A stretch of 54,997 bases of DNA, taken from an uncultured Polaribacter sp. GTDB taxonomy: Bacteria > Bacteroidota > Bacteroidia > Flavobacteriales > Flavobacteriaceae. Made by a program: the position numbers and the translations under genes. Shown piece by piece: positions 34,381 to 43,382 of this stretch. Position 1 is the stretch's first letter, and each line of letters starts with the position of its first letter. The DNA is taken from positions 1 to 54,997 of the forward strand of contig CAJQQH010000048.1 in assembly GCA_905480405.1 (NCBI GenBank), given 5' to 3'. The notes below the pieces were generated by a model that was given only the letters and a program-made list of their open reading frames with translations, did not search any database and was not told the DNA's origin.

Positions 34381-35625
34381 ATGACTGTTTTAGACAAACT
34401 GACTTCGAAAGAAGCAATCGAATTAGAAAATAAATATGGTGCACACAACTATCATCCACTTCCGGTAGTATTAAGTAGAGGAGAAGGAGTGCATGTTTGG
34501 GATGTAGAAGGTAAAAAATATTATGATTTTTTATCTGCTTATTCTGCAGTAAACCAAGGACATTGTCATCCTAAAATTGTGGATGCAATGGTAAATCAAG
34601 CAAAAACATTAACTCTTACATCTCGTGCATTTTATAATGACATGTTAGGGAAATATGAGAAGTTTGCTACAGAGCTTTTTGGTTTTGATAAATTATTGCC
34701 AATGAATACTGGGGCAGAAGCTGTAGAAACAGCTTTAAAGCTAGCTAGAAAATGGGCGTATGAAGTTAAAGGAATTGATGAAAATAAAGCAGAAATTATT
34801 GTTTGTGAAAACAATTTTCATGGTAGAACCACAACAATTATTTCGTTTTCTAATGATCCTGTAGCAAGAAAGAATTTTGGTCCTTATACCAAAGGGTTTC
34901 TTAAAATTGAATATGATAACCTACAAGAATTACAAGAAGCTTTAGAAAGTAGTAATAATATTGCGGCATTTTTGGTTGAACCTATTCAAGGTGAAGCTGG
35001 TGTTTATGTACCTTCTGAAGGATATTTAACTGCAGCTAAAAAATTATGTAAAGATCATAATGTCTTATTTATTGCAGATGAAGTGCAAACAGGTATTGCA
35101 AGAACAGGTAAAATGTTAGCAGTAGATCATGAAAATGTAAAACCAGATATTTTAATTTTAGGAAAAGCATTAAGTGGAGGAGCATATCCTGTATCGGGTG
35201 TTTTGGCAGATGATAATGTAATGAATGTTATTAAACCTGGTAACCATGGTTCTACTTTTGGAGGAAATCCTATTGCAGCCGCAGTTGCAATTGCTGCATT
35301 AGAAGTTGTAAAAGAAGAAAATTTAGAAGAAAATGCTGAAGTTTTAGGTAAAATTTTTAGAGCTGATTTAACAGAGTTTGCTAAAACTGAAGATTTAGTA
35401 AAATCAGTAAGAGGAAAAGGTTTATTAAACGCTGTTTTAATTAACGATACAGAAGATAGTTCTACAGCTTGGGATATTTGTATAAAACTAAGAGATAATG
35501 GTTTATTAGCAAAACCTACACATGGGAACATAATTCGTTTTGCACCACCTTTAGTAATGACTGAGGTTCAGTTAAAAGAATGTATTTCTATTATAAAGAA
35601 AACAATTTCTGAATTTAAAAAGTAA
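34381..35625 (+). CDS. rocD: Ornithine aminotransferase
   Basis: 414 residues, class III PLP aminotransferase. Motifs: [37 protein letters not shown], the PLP-binding [16 protein letters not shown], and the Schiff-base Lys in [15 protein letters not shown]. It converts ornithine plus 2-oxoglutarate to glutamate semialdehyde and glutamate in arginine and proline catabolism. Length and motifs are those of RocD. No other arginine-catabolic gene is adjacent. A possible regulatory leader lies upstream, and a terminator at 35646-35685 follows. Confidence 0.95.
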   Translation: MTVLDKLTSKEAIELENKYGAHNYHPLPVVLSRGEGVHVWDVEGKKYYDFLSAYSAVNQGHCHPKIVDAMVNQAKTLTLTSRAFYNDMLGKYEKFATELFGFDKLLPMNTGAEAVETALKLARKWAYEVKGIDENKAEIIVCENNFHGRTTTIISFSNDPVARKNFGPYTKGFLKIEYDNLQELQEALESSNNIAAFLVEPIQGEAGVYVPSEGYLTAAKKLCKDHNVLFIADEVQTGIARTGKMLAVDHENVKPDILILGKALSGGAYPVSGVLADDNVMNVIKPGNHGSTFGGNPIAAAVAIAALEVVKEENLEENAEVLGKIFRADLTEFAKTEDLVKSVRGKGLLNAVLINDTEDSSTAWDICIKLRDNGLLAKPTHGNIIRFAPPLVMTEVQLKECISIIKKTISEFKK

Positions 35626-35645
35626 GAAATTACTAAAAAATATTG

Positions 35646-35692
35646 ATGCCACTTACTCACATTTAAAATTGTGTACCAGTGGCATTTTTTTT
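35646..35692 (+). terminator. Terminator of rocD
   Basis: ATGCCACT (35646-35653) pairs with AGTGGCAT (35678-35685), inner CACA/TGTG, followed by eight T. Confidence 0.85.
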
Positions 35693-35694
35693 GT

Positions 35695-35702
35695 TATTTT
35701 TG
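35695..35702 (+). promoter_or_regulatory. TAnnTTTG element of the DUF5362 gene
   Basis: TATTTTTG lies 27 nt before ATG 35730, giving a short leader. It follows directly on the rocD terminator. Confidence 0.45.
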
Positions 35703-35729
35703 AAAAACTTTTAGTAATAAATTAAAATT

Positions 35730-36179
35730 ATGATAGGAAACCCAATTACCCAATTAGAACAAATTATTATAAATACAAAATCTAAATCCTTTTTAAAAGA
35801 GATAGCAAAATGGGCTTTCTTTTTATCTATTTTAGGTTTTATAGGTATTGCTTTTATGTTAATTTTAGCGTTATTTTCTAATGTTATATTTGCTGCTTTA
35901 CAACAGTCACAACCTCAAACGTTTCCTATTGATATTGGTGTAACAATGACTGTTACCTATTTAATTTTAGCAGTTATTTATTTTTTTCCTGTGTATTATT
36001 TAATGAAGTTTTCTACAAAAATGAAGAAGGCTTTAGCTTCAAAAAACGACGAAACACTTGCCGATGCTTTCGAATTATTGAAATCTCATTATAAATTTAT
36101 TGGTGTCTTTACAATTATAATGATGTCTTTATATATAATGTTAATTGTGGTAACAATGGTAAGCGGTGCGTTCTTATAA
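35730..36179 (+). CDS. DUF5362-type membrane protein
   Basis: 149 residues with three to four transmembrane helices (WAFFLSILGFIGIAFMLILA; VTMTVTYLILAVIYFFPVYY; IGVFTIIMMSLYIMLIVVTM) and a cytoplasmic amphipathic stretch KMKKALASKNDETLADAFEL. This matches the DUF5362 family of Bacteroidetes. Function unknown. It has its own promoter element and a bidirectional terminator (36201-36232) shared with the convergent AsmA gene. Confidence 0.75.
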   Translation: MIGNPITQLEQIIINTKSKSFLKEIAKWAFFLSILGFIGIAFMLILALFSNVIFAALQQSQPQTFPIDIGVTMTVTYLILAVIYFFPVYYLMKFSTKMKKALASKNDETLADAFELLKSHYKFIGVFTIIMMSLYIMLIVVTMVSGAFL

Positions 36180-36200
36180 AATTAAATTAAGAAATAAAAA

Positions 36201-36235
36201 AAAGAGGAATTGTAATTTTACATTTCCTCTTTTTT
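36201..36235. terminator. Bidirectional terminator between DUF5362 and asmA
   Basis: AAAGAGGAA (36201-36209) pairs with TTCCTCTTT (36224-36232), with A-run before and T-run after. Confidence 0.8.
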
Positions 36236-36240
36236 ATTTC

Positions 36241-38832
36241 TTAGTTTCCTTTCTTTTTAAATAATCCGTTTAAAAGGTTTTTAACTTTATCATCATTATT
36301 ATCTTTTGTTGTTTTTGTGGAATCTGTTTTTGTATTTCCACTCAATATATTTAGTAGCTTGTCCTTTCCTTTATCAATAAGACTTTGCTTTTGTTTTTCT
36401 ATCAAGTCTTTTACTAAATTAGAAGTTGCATCTTTTAAGTTTGTTGTAAAACTAGGGCTAGAAAAACTACCAACTAAATTAGCTTGTACAGGTACACTTT
36501 TCATTTCTGCGACATCTTTTGCTGAAAGTTTTGAAATGATGTTTGTAACGTCTGAACCGAAGTATTTTACCGGAACATCAAATACAAGATTGTAATTCAT
36601 AGTATTATCAAAATTATGATTACCAGATATTTCTATACCAATATCTTTATATTTTAGTGGTATTGGTTTCACATTTACTTGTCCGTTATCAAAAGAAAGA
36701 AAAGCATTAATTCCATCTAAGTTTAACTTATCAGTATCTAAAAAAGAAAGTTTACTGCCTAATAAACTTAAAGATTTTGAGTTACTAGCATTTAATTTAG
36801 GGTTTAATAATTTTCCAAATAAATCTCCAGTAATCGTTTCTAAATTAGGTGTCATATCCTTATTTAAATTACCAGAAAGATTAACCGTAGAATTTATTTT
36901 TCCTTCAATAGTCTTCGCAATTGGAGCTATTGACTTTAGCATTTCTAAAGTACCAAAAGACTCTGCAATGTTTAATTCTTTTAAATTTAAAGCCATATTA
37001 AACTTAGAAGTATCACCTTTTGTAGAAACTTTACCTGTAAAAGCAATATTACCACCATAAACCTCAGATTTTAAATTTTGTAAGTCTACGGTTTCATCTT
37101 TTACATAAATAGTTCCAGAAACATTTTTTAAATTAATATTATCATAAGTTACATTCTTTGCATTTGCATAGAACTTACAATCTAAAAATGCAGGAATTTT
37201 TAACTGTTCCGTTTCTTCTTTGTTTTCTGTAGAACTTGCATTTGTTGTTAAAAAATCTGAAACTTTAAAAGTGTTTGATTTTAGTGTAAAATCTCCTTTT
37301 AACACCTGATTTTTAAATAGAAAACCATAAAAATTATCTAAGTTACCAGTAATAGAAACATCAGAATCTCCTGTTTTAGCATCAAATTCATTTAATTTAA
37401 TTGAGTTTGTGTTAAATGTTATTCCGGTTTTCTTAATGTAAAAAGCTTTTGCAACATCTTTGCCATTATATTTAAAATCGTTCACATTTATATTACCTGC
37501 ATTTTTTATGTTTTGATAATTTCCATTTTCAATAGAATTCATATCAAAATTGGTAGAAATATCAGCATTTAAAATACCCGATAAATCTTTTTCTAGAGCA
37601 GGATATACTTTACTAATATTAGCTAAATTAATTGTTCCTTTTGCCGCTATATTTACTTTTGGATTGGTCGTTATTTTTGCAACACTTCCATTGGCAGAAA
37701 AAACATCTTCATCAATTTTAAAAGTAAGTTTATCAACGTTTACATAAGTATCTTCAATTTTACCTGTTTTGTTAATAATTTTCGAAGCTATATTTATTTT
37801 TTCTACAGATTTAGGTAAATCATCATATTTAAACATTGCATTTTTAGATGAAAAAGAGATGTCAAAAGTAGGAATTCTATTTTCGGATAAAATACCTTTT
37901 ACAAGACCATTTAAATCGAAATTACCAGCTGTTTCTATAGCTTGTAAATTTCCTGAATATTGTTTTGGTAATAAGGCTAATAAGTTTTTAAAAGAAGAAG
38001 TAGGTGTTTTAAAATTGATGTTATATAACTGACTATCTGCTAATAATTGAATAAAGCCATTAAACTCTAAGGGCAATTGATTAATATAACCGGTATTTTC
38101 TTTAAATGTGTATTTGCTGTTTTTTAAATCAATACCTAAAACGGCATTTAAAGAGACTGCAACATCATGTATATAATTTACTTTATCTAAATCTAAAGAA
38201 AGAATTGCTGTAGATTTTGTATCTAAATCTAAAATTTCTTTTGCAAAATTTCCTTTACCAGTATGGTTTATGTTTTCTAGCTTCATAACCATATTAGAGC
38301 TTCTATCTATATATTTAAAATTGATGTTTTCTAATTGATATTCTTCAATATTAAAAGAAAACGAATCACTTGTGTTTACTTCTTTTACAGCAATATCTTG
38401 TTTAATAGCGATGTCGAAATTACCTCTACTTTCTTTATTAAAGATAATATTTACTTGTCCGTTTTTTGTAGCAATACTTTTTAGTTCTATAATTTCATCA
38501 GCTTTTTTAAAAAGCTCAGTTATTTTCATGCTTAAGTTTAATTCTTTTGCACTGTATAATGTGTCACCAACAAAAGGAGCTTTATTTGCAATATTAATGT
38601 CGTTAACAGTAATATTTGCTAATGGAAAGTTTTTTAGTAAACTTAAATCTGCCTCTTTAAATGTAACAGTTGCGTTTATGTTGCTATTAATGGTGTTTGT
38701 AACCATTTGTACAATTTTATCTTTAAATAAAAATGGGATTGAAAATAACGCAATTATGAACACTAAAAGTGTTACAACAACCCATTTTACAACCTTTTTT
38801 ATTGTTGATTTCTTTTTCTTTTCTATTTTCAT
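36241..38832 (-). CDS. AsmA family protein
   Basis: 863 residues from ATG 38832 (MKIEKKKKSTIKKVVKWVVV), which puts the single N-terminal transmembrane helix (~18-38) directly after a basic stretch. The long rest is periplasmic, with AsmA-type repeating beta-strands (NITVNDINIANKAPFVGDTL; LNLSMKITELFKKADEI) forming the bridge-like groove of the AsmA/TamB/VPS13-related family, thought to carry phospholipids between membranes. The AsmA_2-like C-terminal part (KLNLDGINAFLSFDNGQVNV) is followed by a Lys/Asp-rich tail. An upstream extension to 38877 is unlikely because it precedes the positive N-terminus. No enzyme motifs. Ends at a bidirectional terminator. Confidence 0.85.
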   Translation of the reverse strand: MKIEKKKKSTIKKVVKWVVVTLLVFIIALFSIPFLFKDKIVQMVTNTINSNINATVTFKEADLSLLKNFPLANITVNDINIANKAPFVGDTLYSAKELNLSMKITELFKKADEIIELKSIATKNGQVNIIFNKESRGNFDIAIKQDIAVKEVNTSDSFSFNIEEYQLENINFKYIDRSSNMVMKLENINHTGKGNFAKEILDLDTKSTAILSLDLDKVNYIHDVAVSLNAVLGIDLKNSKYTFKENTGYINQLPLEFNGFIQLLADSQLYNINFKTPTSSFKNLLALLPKQYSGNLQAIETAGNFDLNGLVKGILSENRIPTFDISFSSKNAMFKYDDLPKSVEKINIASKIINKTGKIEDTYVNVDKLTFKIDEDVFSANGSVAKITTNPKVNIAAKGTINLANISKVYPALEKDLSGILNADISTNFDMNSIENGNYQNIKNAGNINVNDFKYNGKDVAKAFYIKKTGITFNTNSIKLNEFDAKTGDSDVSITGNLDNFYGFLFKNQVLKGDFTLKSNTFKVSDFLTTNASSTENKEETEQLKIPAFLDCKFYANAKNVTYDNINLKNVSGTIYVKDETVDLQNLKSEVYGGNIAFTGKVSTKGDTSKFNMALNLKELNIAESFGTLEMLKSIAPIAKTIEGKINSTVNLSGNLNKDMTPNLETITGDLFGKLLNPKLNASNSKSLSLLGSKLSFLDTDKLNLDGINAFLSFDNGQVNVKPIPLKYKDIGIEISGNHNFDNTMNYNLVFDVPVKYFGSDVTNIISKLSAKDVAEMKSVPVQANLVGSFSSPSFTTNLKDATSNLVKDLIEKQKQSLIDKGKDKLLNILSGNTKTDSTKTTKDNNDDKVKNLLNGLFKKKGN

Positions 38833-38923
38833 TATTAAAAATAAGTATTTGATTTTTTGTAGATGCAAAGTTATCATTTACAATAGATAAACTATGTTTA
38901 TGTAACGTTAAAAGTGTTTTAAG

Positions 38924-38957
38924 CACAAAAAAATGCAACTCCGTAAGAGTTGCATTT
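38924..38957 (-). terminator. Terminator of the ybaB-DUF2752-CCC operon
   Basis: AAATGCAACTC (38931-38941) pairs with GAGTTGCATTT (38947-38957); upstream A-run is the minus-strand U-tract. Confidence 0.85.
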
Positions 38958-38981
38958 ATGTTTTATGATTAAAAAGTAAGT

Positions 38982-39314
38982 TTATTTACCCAATATTTCG
39001 TTCATTCTTTGTTGCATCATTTCTTGGTCTTGCATGTTATCCCATCCAATTTTTGAAATTGCCCAAACAATAATAAGTATAAATGCAAGGTTTAAAACAA
39101 TACCAATAATGCCTAAAATTTTACCAGCACTTGCATTACCAGAACTTTTGTAATTTTCAGGACTTTCGTTAAAAGCTTTCATAGCTTTGTTACCCAAAAC
39201 AAAAGCAACAATACCAAGTGGTAAACCGATAACACCGTAACAAATACAGGTTAATATAGAAAATATTCCTAAAACTAATGATGTTGTTGCATTGGGTAAA
39301 ACTTGTCTTTCCAT
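38982..39314 (-). CDS. CCC-motif membrane protein (DUF4190-like)
   Basis: 110 residues with two transmembrane segments (ATTSLVLGIFSILTCICYGV ... GLPLGIVAFVLGNKAMK; GKILGIIGIVLNLAFILIIV) in the arrangement of DUF4190/CCC-type proteins, whose first hairpin carries clustered cysteines. The C-terminus is a short amphipathic helix (DQEMMQQRMNEILGK). Third gene of the minus-strand operon ybaB, DUF2752, CCC, ended by a hairpin at 38931-38957. Membrane-shaping or stress roles have been guessed for such proteins; the function here is unknown. Confidence 0.75.
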   Translation of the reverse strand: MERQVLPNATTSLVLGIFSILTCICYGVIGLPLGIVAFVLGNKAMKAFNESPENYKSSGNASAGKILGIIGIVLNLAFILIIVWAISKIGWDNMQDQEMMQQRMNEILGK

Positions 39315-39324
39315 TTTTTTTAAA

Positions 39325-39618
39325 TTAGAGTGTAAATAAGGGTTTCATTTTGATAAAATAACTTATTAAAATTATCAAAACATTTATAATCGCGAAAGTA
39401 ATAATTATTTTTCTACTGTTTTTAAACTTGATTTTTAAATTTAGAAGCAAAAATAATGCAAAAAGCAATAATGTATAAATTGCTGGATATATATTAAAAG
39501 CAGCAATAAAATCACCTTTTACAAGATAAATAAGTGCTCTTTGAAAACCACAACCAACACAATCTATACCAAAAAGTTGTTTGTTAAGGCAAGGCAACAT
39601 GTAATCTTCTAAACTCAA
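39325..39618 (-). CDS. DUF2752 membrane protein
   Basis: 97 residues. The family signature PCLNKQLFGIDCVGCGFQRA with its three Cys sits at the N-terminus, then two hydrophobic helices (AAFNIYPAIYTLLLFALFLL; KIIITFAIINVLIILISYFI). The Cys-x-x-Cys group could bind metal or a cofactor. Located between ybaB (8 nt) and the CCC-motif gene (10 nt), so it belongs to that operon. DUF2752 next to DUF4190/CCC proteins is a common Bacteroidetes pair. Function unknown. Confidence 0.85.
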   Translation of the reverse strand: MSLEDYMLPCLNKQLFGIDCVGCGFQRALIYLVKGDFIAAFNIYPAIYTLLLFALFLLLNLKIKFKNSRKIIITFAIINVLIILISYFIKMKPLFTL

Positions 39619-39626
39619 AACTTAAA

Positions 39627-39950
39627 TTATTTAAACATATCCATTCCTGGTATATTTGGCATTCCGCTTTTTGCTGCAACAGCCATTTCATTTTCGTTAA
39701 TTTTAGAAGCTTTTTCAATTGCTTTATTTAAAGTGATAATTAAATAATCTTCTAATTCTTCGGCATCATTAAGTAAAGAATTATCAATAGAAATCGATTT
39801 TATTTCTCTGTTTGCAGTAAGCGTAACTTTTAATTTTCCATCTGCAGAATTTTCATCAACCAAAACAGAATTTAATCTATTTTTAGTTTCTTCTACTTTT
39901 TTTTGTGCGTCTTTTAGTTTACTCATCATTCCAGAAAGGTCTCCTAGCAT
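39627..39950 (-). CDS. ybaB: YbaB/EbfC nucleoid-associated protein
   Basis: 107 residues. YbaB fold: N-terminal helix rich in Lys/Gln/Glu ([20 protein letters not shown]), central strands with the signature [20 protein letters not shown], then a C-terminal helix and the Met/Pro-rich end PNIPGMDMF. It binds DNA as a dimer and affects nucleoid structure; elsewhere it is linked to recF/dnaX. Here it heads the operon with DUF2752 and the CCC protein. The element CAAAATTA (39979-39986; TAATTTTG on the minus strand) is a candidate -7 box. Confidence 0.9.
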   Translation of the reverse strand: MLGDLSGMMSKLKDAQKKVEETKNRLNSVLVDENSADGKLKVTLTANREIKSISIDNSLLNDAEELEDYLIITLNKAIEKASKINENEMAVAAKSGMPNIPGMDMFK

Positions 39951-39978
39951 ATTTTTTTATTTAAATTTATATTAAAAA

Positions 39979-39986
39979 CAAAATTA
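39979..39986 (-). promoter_or_regulatory. TAnnTTTG element of the ybaB operon
   Basis: TAATTTTG on the minus strand, 29 nt upstream of the ybaB start codon at 39950. Confidence 0.4.
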
Positions 39987-40018
39987 GTAAATTGATGCTG
40001 AATTCAAACAACAAAAAA

Positions 40019-42208
40019 ATGAGAAAATTTATTATAACCTCAATGCTTTTTAGTCTTATTTTTACAGTCGCTTGTAAAAACGAAACTAAAAATATGAAGA
40101 GTACAGATGCAAAATATCCTGTAGCTGAAAAACAGCCAACAAAATTAGAAAAACACGGAGATGTTAGAGTGGATAATTATTTTTGGATGCGTTTGTCTGA
40201 TGCCCAAAAGAATGCAGAAACTAAAGATGAACAAACTAAAAAAGTTGTTAATTATTTAGAATCAGAAAACGATTATTACGATAAAGTTACAGATTATACT
40301 AAGAAATTTCAAGAAGATTTATTTGAAGAAATGAAAGGTAGAATTAAAGAAGATGACTCTTCTGTACCTTATAAAGATAACGGGTATTTCTACATAACTC
40401 GTTATGAAACAGGTAAACAATACCCAATCTATAGCAGAAAAAAAGAAAACTTAGAAGCTGAAGAAAAAATTCTATTTAATGTAAATGATTTAGCTGAAGG
40501 ACATGATTATTTTCAATTAGGTGGTTTAAATATTTCTCCTGATAATAAAATGGCAGTTTTTGCAACCGATACGGTTAGTAGAAGACAATATATTTTAAAA
40601 GTAAAGAATTTAGAAACTGGAGAAATTTACGAAGATAAAATAGAGAATACAACTGGTGGTTCTGTTTGGGCAAATGATAATAAAACCATTTTTTACACAA
40701 AGAAAAATCCTGAAACATTAAGAAGTGAAAAGATTTTTAGACATGTTTTAGGAACATCTACTACAGATGATGTTGAAGTTTTCCATGAAAAAGACGATAC
40801 TTTTGGTACTTATGTAACAAAATCTAAATCTGACGATTATATAATAATTGGTTCATATAGTACGCTTTCTACAGAAGCTCAGTTTTTAGATGCAAATAAT
40901 CCTACAGGTAGTTTTACTTTAATCCAAGAGAGAGAAAAAGATTTAGAATATAATGTTTCTCATTATAAAGATCATTTTTATATGTTAACTAATAAAGATG
41001 ATGCTACAAATTTTAAGTTAATGAAAACCTCTGTAACTAATACATCTAAAGAAAATTGGGTAGATGTAATTCCGCATAGAGAAGATACTTTATTAGAAGA
41101 TTTTTCAATATTTAAAGACTATTTAGTATTAGAGGAACGTACAAATGGTTTAAATAAAATTCGCATTAAACGTTGGGATAAAAAAGAAGATTACTATTTA
41201 CCTTTTAATGAAGAAACGTATGCGGCTGGTGTTTTTGGTAATCCAGAATTTGATACAGATATTATAAGATACTCTTACAATTCTTTTACAACACCAAGTT
41301 CTGTTATCGATTTTAATATGAGTGATAAATCTAAAGATGTAAAGAAGGAGCAAGAAGTATTAGGAGGGAAGTTTAATAAAGATAATTATGTAAGTAAACG
41401 TGTTTGGGCAACTGCTAGAGATGGTAAAAAAGTAGCTATTTCATTAGTGCATCATAAAGATACAGAACTAAATGAAAGCACACCTTTGTTACAATATGCT
41501 TATGGTTCTTATGGTTATACAATTCCAGATAGTTTTTCTTCTACACGTTTAAGTTTGTTAGATAGAGGTTTTGTTTTTGCCTTATCACATATTAGAGGAA
41601 GTGAGTATTTGGGAAGAGAATGGTATGAAGATGGTAAAATGTTGAATAAGAAAAATACTTTTACAGATTTTATTGATTGTTCTAAATTTTTAATTGAAAA
41701 TAATTATACATCTGCAAAGCACTTATATGCTATGGGTGGTTCTGCAGGAGGTTTATTAATGGGAGCAATTATAAATATGAATCCAGAATTATATAATGGA
41801 GTTATTGCTGCTGTACCTTTTGTAGATGTAATTTCTACAATGTTAGATGATAGTATTCCATTAACTACTGGAGAATATGATGAGTGGGGAAATCCTAATA
41901 ACAAAGAATATTATAATTATATAAAATCGTATTCGCCTTACGATCAGGTAGAAGCAAAAGCATATCCAAATATGTTGGTTACTACTGGTTTTCATGATTC
42001 TCAAGTACAATATTGGGAGCCAGCAAAATGGGTAGCAAAATTACGTGAGTTAAAAACTGACACAAACTTATTAATGTTGCATACCAATATGGAAGCAGGT
42101 CATGGTGGAGCTTCTGGTCGTTTTGAAGCTTTAAAAGAAACAGCTAAAGATTATACTTTCTTTTTAGCTTTAGAAAACAAATTAGGTGTAGAATCAATTA
42201 AGCTTTAA
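40019..42208 (+). CDS. ptrB: Oligopeptidase B-like (prolyl oligopeptidase family S9A) lipoprotein
   Basis: 729 residues from ATG 40019, which gives a lipoprotein signal (MRKFIITSMLFSLIFTVAC); an upstream ATG at 39992 would precede it. The beta-propeller occupies about residues 80-420 and the alpha/beta hydrolase the rest, with the nucleophile Ser in MGGSAGGLLMG, Asp region FHDSQVQYWEPAKW, and His in MEAGHGGASGRF. Oligopeptidase B cuts after Lys/Arg in short peptides; S9 family members with a lipoprotein signal work in the periplasm or at the outer membrane. It starts divergently from ybaB and is followed by the cysteate synthase-like gene. Confidence 0.92.
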   Translation: MRKFIITSMLFSLIFTVACKNETKNMKSTDAKYPVAEKQPTKLEKHGDVRVDNYFWMRLSDAQKNAETKDEQTKKVVNYLESENDYYDKVTDYTKKFQEDLFEEMKGRIKEDDSSVPYKDNGYFYITRYETGKQYPIYSRKKENLEAEEKILFNVNDLAEGHDYFQLGGLNISPDNKMAVFATDTVSRRQYILKVKNLETGEIYEDKIENTTGGSVWANDNKTIFYTKKNPETLRSEKIFRHVLGTSTTDDVEVFHEKDDTFGTYVTKSKSDDYIIIGSYSTLSTEAQFLDANNPTGSFTLIQEREKDLEYNVSHYKDHFYMLTNKDDATNFKLMKTSVTNTSKENWVDVIPHREDTLLEDFSIFKDYLVLEERTNGLNKIRIKRWDKKEDYYLPFNEETYAAGVFGNPEFDTDIIRYSYNSFTTPSSVIDFNMSDKSKDVKKEQEVLGGKFNKDNYVSKRVWATARDGKKVAISLVHHKDTELNESTPLLQYAYGSYGYTIPDSFSSTRLSLLDRGFVFALSHIRGSEYLGREWYEDGKMLNKKNTFTDFIDCSKFLIENNYTSAKHLYAMGGSAGGLLMGAIINMNPELYNGVIAAVPFVDVISTMLDDSIPLTTGEYDEWGNPNNKEYYNYIKSYSPYDQVEAKAYPNMLVTTGFHDSQVQYWEPAKWVAKLRELKTDTNLLMLHTNMEAGHGGASGRFEALKETAKDYTFFLALENKLGVESIKL

Positions 42209-42215
42209 AATCAAT

Positions 42216-42245
42216 TTTGTATTTCAATAAGGATGTGTATTTTTG
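42216..42245 (+). promoter_or_regulatory. Promoter of the cysteate synthase-like gene
   Basis: TTTG (42216-42219), 18 nt, TATTTTTG (42238-42245). A Met codon in frame at 42243 lies inside this box, so the gene must start later, at 42306. Confidence 0.7.
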
Positions 42246-42305
42246 CATTCGAATCAAAAAAATCAGATTCTTTTAGAATTTGGTTTTTTTGATAAACAGA
42301 ACAGA

Positions 42306-43301
42306 ATGACAAGACACCAAGGAATTACTGAAAATATATTAAAGTTAGTAGGAGAAACACCGCTAGTTAAACTACATAATATAACAAAAGGTCTTAAAGG
42401 TTCTTATTTTGCAAAACTAGAAGCTTTTAATCCTGGGCATTCTGCAAAAGACCGTATTGCATTGCATATAATTGAAGATGCAGAAAGAAAAGGAATTGTT
42501 AAAAAAGGATCAACAATTGTAGAAACTACTTCTGGTAATACCGGTTTTAGTTTAGCAATGATTAGTATTGTTAAGGGCTATAAATGTATTTTAGCTGTTA
42601 GTGATAAATCGTCTCAAGATAAAATAGATATGCTTAAATCTATGGGAGCAGAAGTACATGTTTGTCCTGCAAACGTAGCTGCCGCAGATCCAAGATCTTA
42701 TTACGAAGTTGCAAAAACCATTCATAAAAAAACAAAAAACTCTGTTTATATCAATCAGTATTTTAATGAATTAAATATTGATGCACATTACAGAACAACA
42801 GGACCAGAAATTTGGGAACAAACAAATGGTAAAATTACACACTTAGTAGTTGCTAGTGGAACAGGAGGTACAATTTCTGGAACAGGAAAGTATTTAAAAG
42901 AACAAAACCCTGATATAAAAATATTAGGTGTAGATGCAATAGGATCTGTTTTAAAGAAGTATCATGAAACAGGTAAGATTGATATGAACGAAGTTTCACC
43001 TTATAAAATAGAGGGTTTAGGTAAAAACTTAATTCCTACTGCTACAGATTTTGATGTAATTGATGTGTATGAAAAAGTATCTGATAAAGATGCTGCATTA
43101 GCATCAAGAAAAATTGTGAAAAAAGAAGGGATTTTTTCTGGTTATACTTCTGGTGCGGTTTTACAAGCAACCAAACAATATGCAGATTTAGGTATGTTTA
43201 CAGAAGATAGTTTTGTAGTACTTGTTTTTCCAGACCATGGTTCTCGTTACATGAATAAAATATACAACGATTCTTGGATGAAAGAACAAGGATTCCTATA
43301 A
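42306..43301 (+). CDS. PLP-dependent cysteine synthase family enzyme, probable cysteate synthase
   Basis: 331 residues from ATG 42306 ([20 protein letters not shown]). Fold type II PLP enzyme: the Schiff-base Lys in [23 protein letters not shown], and the phosphate loop [13 protein letters not shown]. It looks like cysteine synthase or cystathionine beta-synthase. It lies 81 nt ahead of an alpha-oxoamine synthase, the pair expected for sulfonolipid (capnine) synthesis in Bacteroidetes, where a CysK-like enzyme makes cysteate from O-phosphoserine and sulfite. The functional call is by context; plain cysteine synthase remains possible. Confidence 0.7.
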   Translation: MTRHQGITENILKLVGETPLVKLHNITKGLKGSYFAKLEAFNPGHSAKDRIALHIIEDAERKGIVKKGSTIVETTSGNTGFSLAMISIVKGYKCILAVSDKSSQDKIDMLKSMGAEVHVCPANVAAADPRSYYEVAKTIHKKTKNSVYINQYFNELNIDAHYRTTGPEIWEQTNGKITHLVVASGTGGTISGTGKYLKEQNPDIKILGVDAIGSVLKKYHETGKIDMNEVSPYKIEGLGKNLIPTATDFDVIDVYEKVSDKDAALASRKIVKKEGIFSGYTSGAVLQATKQYADLGMFTEDSFVVLVFPDHGSRYMNKIYNDSWMKEQGFL

Positions 43302-43382
43302 AAACACACATTTTTTTTATCAATTTGAATAACTGCAAAAAAAGCGGTTTCTTTGTAGTACGTAAAAATCAAAAACAGAAAC